Assembly (NCBI GenBank): GCA_903632075.3
Contig: CAHIKZ030000247.1
Location: 2,563,001 to 2,627,000, forward strand
Length of the DNA stretch: 64,000 bases
Origin: Acanthosepion pharaonis
Lineage: Eukaryota; Mollusca; Cephalopoda; Sepiida; Sepiidae
Reading direction: 5' to 3'
Positions 58,752 to 64,000 of this stretch are shown in pieces. Each line of letters starts with the position of its first letter. The stretch's first letter is position 1. The position numbers and the translations under genes are program-made. The notes beneath the pieces are model-generated. The model worked only from the letters and a program-made list of their open reading frames with translations, did no database searches and had not been told where the DNA came from.

Positions 58752-59902
58752 ATGGCTGACTACACGAGCTTCACCGGAGCCGAACTATTTTTTCTCATCA
58801 AGGAACAGAAAACACTACTATTCAACTTGAAAACGGTTTTAACACAGCCTTCCGAAGCCACGATACAATAATTTCAAGCCGACATAAACGACATTCTGTT
58901 TGCCCTAAAATCAACTACTTTAACACCTCCCACCGCTCAAACAAACGGCGATCACAGCTTAATGATGCGCCAACAAACTATACGCGACATATTGAAGCTA
59001 GAGAGAACATTTCACCCTGGACACGACGTGAACCGATTCATCACGGCTCTAAACAAAGCATACACAATCCATGTCACGCCAGAACTCAGCACCTATCCCA
59101 GCCTGGAATGCGAATTCGTCAAGTCTACTAAAGATTTACTGGACTAAAGTATCTTTCAGCAGATGGTTGACTCAAAAAAGGACATATCCACCTTCGAACA
59201 ACTGAAGGAATACTTATTAGCAGCCCACGGAAGCCAGATGACTAACTTCCAACACCTCAGTCAAGCCTGGGATCTGGAACGGCGAGACGGCGAAAATTAA
59301 CAGACTTCTTTGGGTCGACTCGAAAACACCCTTAGAGAGGCAGCTGTCCACATAAAAACAAATACAAAAAAGACAAAAATACAGACTTAACAGTCGATGG
59401 ACTTATTTCCATCATCGGCGCTATGCTAATGAGCGAAAAAGTGAAAATTTGGAACTCAAATCTCTACCCACATCTCGTCAAGACAATGGACAACCACTAT
59501 TCAGCCATTGGCATAGCCTCCGAAGCTCAAAGATACCTTGATCGCGGTGTAAAATCCAACGACACGACTTCGCACGACACTGTGTATTTCACACAGAAAC
59601 CACAGCGGTCAAACCAAAGAAACGCGCCACTCCGACCCAGCAGGCAACCAAGCCCACAGCAGACGGGCCTCACCAACCCTCCCGAACATGGCCACCATCC
59701 GACACGCAGAAACCATCAGCACACACCACGATTCAGCGTGTGCAGGTGCGACCTCAGAGGTCGCACCTGCCTCCATGGACGCAACTGCCTACATCGCCAC
59801 CCACCTCGCACTCGGGCACAGGCCCATATCGCCGCAACGAATGATATACAAGCCATAAATGATGTGGAACAGGATTTTCGCTTCGGGCAGGACGAGATTT
59901 GA
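58752..59902 (+). pseudogene. gag (interrupted)
   Basis: Starts MADYTSFTGAELFFLIKEQK at 58752. In-frame stops at 58869, 59145 and 59298, then a frameshift in an A-rich stretch near 59360-59420. The last part (59423-59902) contains a Pro/His/Arg-rich region with CRCDLRGRTCLHGRNCLH, a Cys/His cluster that may act as a nucleocapsid-like binding region but does not fit a standard CCHC knuckle. Confidence 0.7.
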
Positions 59903-60386
59903 TGCCTCGTTCGCCGTGCCCCTACGTCACCCATCACACCTTCAACTTCAAGGACTCGCTCACCATTCACCGCTCGTCCAGTCCACCTTCAACTTCAGGG
60001 ACATCACCTTCTCTAGCGTCGCAATGCTAGACTCTGGATTCTCCACCTTCATCTTACCAATATCTCAGTTACCCAGAGAAGCCAAGAAACACATGACCCG
60101 CTCCGACGTCGTAGTAAAAGGAATCAACGGCAGCACAACCGCCCTTGGCGAACTGACATGCGACATCACCATCGGCAGTCGAGACTCACCCACATTCAAA
60201 AAGGTTAACGTGCTGGTAACTACCCAAACCACACCGATCCTGATCGGCCAAAATATCCTGTCACAACACGCCCGATTCCTATCTAATCAACAACCAAAAT
60301 GCGACTATAGAATTCAGACGCACACTTTCCTCAGGATACACAACACACACAGCCGCAATCATATCACCGTCATCGTCAACCAATGA
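59859..60386 (+). CDS. Aspartic protease region of the LTR element
   Basis: A 175-codon frame that overlaps the gag end in another phase. VAMLDSGFSTFILP holds the retropepsin catalytic triplet as Asp-Ser-Gly (60030-60038), and TPILIGQNIL matches the later ILGxxxL motif. The frame is intact through this domain. It would need frameshifting from gag, or the shift may be mutational. Confidence 0.75.
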   Translation: MMWNRIFASGRTRFDASFAVPLRHPSHLQLQGLAHHSPLVQSTFNFRDITFSSVAMLDSGFSTFILPISQLPREAKKHMTRSDVVVKGINGSTTALGELTCDITIGSRDSPTFKKVNVLVTTQTTPILIGQNILSQHARFLSNQQPKCDYRIQTHTFLRIHNTHSRNHITVIVNQ

Positions 60387-60432
60387 TCCAGCATATAGCG
60401 CCCATGCTGACGTCATCCAAAACCAGCCTACT

Positions 60433-61610
60433 ATGGAACTACAGCCACTGGATCAAAAGCTAACCTGGCTAAAGCATAGCACCCGGCTATCGCTACCAAA
60501 CCACCCGAACCGAGACGAACTAGAAGCCACTGCAAACTTACTCATTCGCTACGCTGACGTTATCGGCACCGAAAGCAGCAGCAAAGGCACATTCATCGAC
60601 CCATTCGCATACCAACCAACGGCCAGTTTCGCAGCCAGAAACAACACCCGATCGCCCAGGCTTTGGAAGCAGACATTGATACCGAAATTAAGGGCATGGC
60701 CGATGAAGGTATCATTGAAAACTGCAGCGACCCCAAAGGCTTCAATATCCCTGTATTTGCCGAACGCAAGAAAAACGGATCGATTCGCGTCGTCGATAAC
60801 TTTAAAAGAACTCTCAACAAGGTCTTAGTCGATCTTGACCCTTACCCAATGCCAAGGATCGACCACTTGTTCAACAAAATCGGCAAAGGCAATAGATATT
60901 TCACTTCCCTCGATCTACGCAGCGGCTACTGGCAAATTGAGATCGACAAGCGAGACCGATACAAAACAGCATTTACATGGAAGGACCGATGCTATCAATA
61001 CACGCGCCTGGCCTTCGGCCTTACATCTACCGGACAAATCTTCTCCCGTTGCATAGCAGAAGCCCTAGCCACGGTCACATCCCGTGACAACATTTCTTCC
61101 TATGTCGACGAAAACCTGGTCCACGCTAGGACATTTAAGGAGTACATACTCGCCTTCGAACAATTTTTTACTGCCCTCCGAAAATTCGGACTCAAGCAGA
61201 ATCCAGATAAATGTTCCTTCCTCGCATCAGAGGCAAAATTCCTCGGACGCATAGTAAACAGCGAAGGATTCAAGGCTGATCCAGAATACGTTTGTGCCAT
61301 CAGGGAAATGAAACCTCCAACATCAAAAAAGGAATTACAAAGCCTTATCGGCCGTTTAGTGTGGATCAGACAATTCCTAGAAACACGTCTTCACGAACAA
61401 ATCAGGTCAGATATGTTTTCAAAACTTATGGGTCCCATACACGAACTCAACAAGGTTAATAAACCGTTTATCTGGACGCAAAATGCCGACAGAGCCTTCA
61501 AAAAATCAAGGACCGTCTCTCTTCGCCACTCGTCATCTCGTTTCCGGATTTCTCCAAACTTTTCACACTCACCACCGACGCCAGTGACGTCGCATGTGGA
61601 GCAATTTTAA
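60433..61610 (+). pseudogene. Reverse transcriptase of the LTR element
   Basis: The first part (60433 to about 60650, RYADVIGTE) is in another frame from the main domain (60663-61610). The main domain has SIRVVDNFKR, YPMPRIDHLF, YFTSLDLRSGYWQIEI, YQYTRLAFGLT and the active-site box. That box reads YVDE (61101-61112) instead of YVDD. KFLGRIVNSEG and the thumb/connection part follow. A second frameshift lies in an A run near 61500, before RNase H. Confidence 0.85.
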
Positions 61611-62377
61611 TGCAAGAAGCCGACAACGGGAAGAAAGATATCATAGCGGTCGCTTCCCATACATTCAATTCCACGGAACAGAACTGGTCCACGACGGAAC
61701 GAGAGGCATATACAGTAAAGTGGGCAATATTGAAATTTGATTATTTCCTTCGCAACCGCCCCTTCGTCATCTTCACCGACCACAGATCGCTGACATATCT
61801 GAACCAACGAGAGTTCAATAATGCCAAAATACGACGATGGCAAGAAGAAATTTCATGTTATAAATTCGTCTTAGAATATGTCGAAGGCGAATCAAATGTA
61901 TGGGCTGACATGCTCAGCAGAGGTTGCGGACATAAGAAAACGAAAGCCCCGAACGACCCTACACCGGCAGGCAGGACATTCGAGGTAAGTGGTTTAGACC
62001 TCCGCGTATACATCCCATCTTGGTGCCTCGGTGAGTTTAACGGTTTACAGCTCATCCCCAAAACTCACACACCACAAAACGCCCGCACCCACAAGCGCAT
62101 CACCAACGCATTCTTCGCCTATTACTCTACCACCACCATCCCCACTGAGAGAACCTGCAAACAGCTTGGCACATCGAATGAACAACAGAAGGACGACGCC
62201 CTGGCAAAGATCATCAGCGCCCTCCAGTCACCCACTCCAAGCGAATCTCATATCGATCCTGACGACCACCGAGCTACACTTTTCAAAAAACATTTGCACC
62301 AATTTTCTCTAGAACCAGGCACCTTCGTTTTGATGATAAGAGACAGTAAACACTCTCCGAGATTGGTTGTACCATAA
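61500..62377 (+). pseudogene. RNase H and tether region of the LTR element
   Basis: After the frameshift the frame reads LTTDASDVACGAIL, STTEREAYTVKWAI, VIFTDHRSLTYLN, KIRRWQEEIS and NVWADMLSR. The four RNase H acidic positions (TDAS, REAY, TDHR, ADMLSR) are kept. A TAA at 62375 separates it from integrase in the same frame. Confidence 0.85.
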
Positions 62378-63575
62378 AAATTACGATCCAGATACCTCTA
62401 CCAGGCACACGAGGGCAACAACCACTCAGGTGTTACCCGTATGCGAGAACTCCTTTCCAGCTACTGGTGGAAATTCAAAAACCGCGACATCAAGGCCTAT
62501 GTCGATTCTTGCGACACGTGTGCTAAGTGCAAGGGCAACAACGGTAGACGTACCCACTGGCCCATTGGCCACTGTAAACGAGGAAAGAGACCATTCGATC
62601 TCGTCTTTATAGACTTTGTCACAATGCCCAACTGAAAGGGAAAACGCTACATCCTAACCATCTTGGATAGCTTCAGCCGATACTTTACAGCCATACCATG
62701 CGCGAGAGACCGTGCTATCGATGCCGCCCGCGGATTGTACCAGTTCTTCCTTCGACACAGAGAGATTCCACGCATAGTATCCTCTGATCGAGGCACACAC
62801 TTCACTGGAGAAGTCTATCGACAATTCTGTAACCAGATGTCAATCACGCAAGAACTTCACTGTCCTTGGCGCCCGCAAAGCTCAGGAAATATCGAGAGAC
62901 AACATCGCACGATGAAGAACGCATTTTATATGTTATGCGAAGACAGCAACTGTGAATGGACAGACGTTCTAGAATCTGTCGTTTCGTCCATGAATGCCAC
63001 GACTAACAGCGCCACCGGTGTCTCCCCGTACTATGCCATTACTGGTCGTCACCCCAACATCGGCCTACCCACACTACACAGAAAAGAAATCGCAAGTGAC
63101 GATCCTGGAGAATATGGAATGCAAATTATTACCCTGCTAAAGCAGGTTCACCACCACGTCACCCTGGCCAACTATGAAGCTGACCACAAACTTGAGAATA
63201 ACTTAAATTGCCTCACATACAATACAAGCAGGCGACAAGGTTTTACTTCACCGGCCACAATCAACTGTTGCCCAATCCTCTCATCTGCCCTGGATAGGAA
63301 ATTACACCATTATAAAAACGAACAATATGATGTGTCAGGTGCAAAACGATAATAGTGATACAATCTGGATTCACCGTGCACCACTGGCTCCACGTCCAAC
63401 ACATCTATCTAATACAATCCCTCTGCCTCCACCATGTAACAGTCACCAGGATCATTCTCCTCCACATCCCTCTGGGACGCATAATTCATCAAATAACTCC
63501 ATACCAAAACAAATGCCAATAAGAAGAACACGAGGACAACTTCCCACACGCTTCAGAGACTTTATCATGAATTAA
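62378..63575 (+). pseudogene. Integrase of the LTR element
   Basis: N-terminal HHCC zinc finger (YQAHEGNNHSG, CDTCAKC), then the DDE core: Asp in LVFIDFVTM (62612), Asp in SSDRGTHF (62786) and Glu in SGNIERQHR (62894), all in one frame. A TGA at 62633 interrupts between the first Asp and the rest. After a frameshift near 63220 the C-terminal part reads WIGNYTI, WIHRAPLAPR in a GPY/F-like position, then a Pro-rich tail to 63575. No chromodomain seen. Confidence 0.85.
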
Positions 63576-63618
63576 TTACCCAAATATACACGAATAACGC
63601 ACACTGTAAATCAGACTG

Positions 63619-63634
63619 AGACCTGGGGGAGCCT
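63619..63634 (+). promoter_or_regulatory. Polypurine tract
   Basis: AGACCTGGGGGAGCCT directly before the 3' LTR; the purine core is GGGGGAG. Confidence 0.65.
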
Positions 63635-64000
63635 TATTATAAAATAAAATAAGACATATCTCGGCTGATTTGCAGGCAAATAAACTAACATACTCAAGAG
63701 CGAGAGCCGGATGTGAACGGGACAAGGCCCCGTCACAAAATGACCATATTTACGCGTTTACGCATATTCCCGACGCACGAGTTCCGGTCAAAAAATAAAA
63801 TAATATTTTAAAGTGTTTCTATTTTTCGACCAATAAAAATGCTTCCCTCCTAATTATACTCGCGTCGTTTTACGAGCCTGTCAAGCCATAAAAAAAACGC
63901 CATAAAAGGAGTCACACGGAAGTACAACAGCAGTCAACAGGAGGCCAGGGAAGAGACCTGTCGCGGCAGCAGTAGCGCCACGCCAACCAGCGAGAACTAC
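63635..64000 (+). repeat. 3' LTR (truncated by window end)
   Basis: Starts TATTATAAAATAAAATAAGA (TG to TA at the very end compared with the 5' LTR) and matches the 5' LTR to GAGAACTAC at 64000. It contains the ATAAAAGG TATA-like box that the 5' LTR lacks. About 150 nt should follow beyond the window. Confidence 0.85.

Larger units (their letters stand above)
58237..64000 (+). mobile_element. Ty3/gypsy-type LTR retrotransposon, nearly full length, inactive
   Basis: Order: 5' LTR, primer-binding site, gag, protease, RT, RNase H, integrase, polypurine tract, 3' LTR (cut by the window end). The RT-RNase H-integrase order is that of Ty3/gypsy. At least four in-frame stops and several frameshifts make it non-coding as a unit. 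No envelope-like frame was seen between integrase and the polypurine tract. CpG content is much higher than in the left half of the window, consistent with a younger insertion. Confidence 0.9.

Overview
This is an AT-rich animal genome window. It shows split genes with GT/AG splice sites, long introns, many dinucleotide tracts and a dense mix of decayed transposable elements. The repeat content (hammerhead-bearing Penelope-like elements, 5S/tRNA-like SINEs, CR1-like LINEs with an SLxLFYKYFHGNCSDEL-type C-terminus, mariner relics, long TA tracts) suggests a mollusc, most likely a cephalopod such as an octopus. That assignment is inference; no species-diagnostic host gene was identified.

Only one host gene is supported. 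It lies on the minus strand from 50723 to beyond the left edge, with seven coding exons (50315-50723, 17164-17270, 15029-15129, 13526-13759, 11523-11611, 4448-4584, 1521-1717). Each has an AG acceptor and GT donor (exon 1 needs only a donor), and all six junction phases agree. The 424 complete codons encode a Ser-rich N-terminus followed by degenerate EF-hand pairs, best matching an EFCAB6-like protein. The first intron is about 33 kb.

Layout. 1-17 kb: exons 2-7 (exon 2 at about 17.2 kb), with LINE 3' ends, a gypsy remnant, a mariner relic, two Helitron-like elements and a 1.54 kb Penelope-like unit with inverted arms, each arm carrying a hammerhead ribozyme motif. 17-43 kb: intron 1, with a 1.29 kb mariner that keeps its terminal repeats and TA duplication but has a dead transposase, a 5S-headed SINE, LINE fragments, a deleted Tc1/IS630-type transposon and a 1 kb 54-bp-period minisatellite. 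43-50.3 kb: a zone visibly richer in CpG, with a minisatellite split by an LTR-like insertion, a second 5S-headed SINE and a mariner C-terminal relic. 50.3-50.7 kb: coding exon 1. 51-58 kb: no recognised gene; CR1 and LTR-like fragments and a 396 bp MITE. 58.2-64 kb: an almost complete but inactivated Ty3/gypsy-type LTR retrotransposon (LTR, PBS, gag, protease, RT, RNase H, integrase, PPT, partial 3' LTR).

Nothing here forms an operon-like or clearly new multi-gene system. The most interesting signal is the Penelope-like unit with opposed hammerhead ribozymes.
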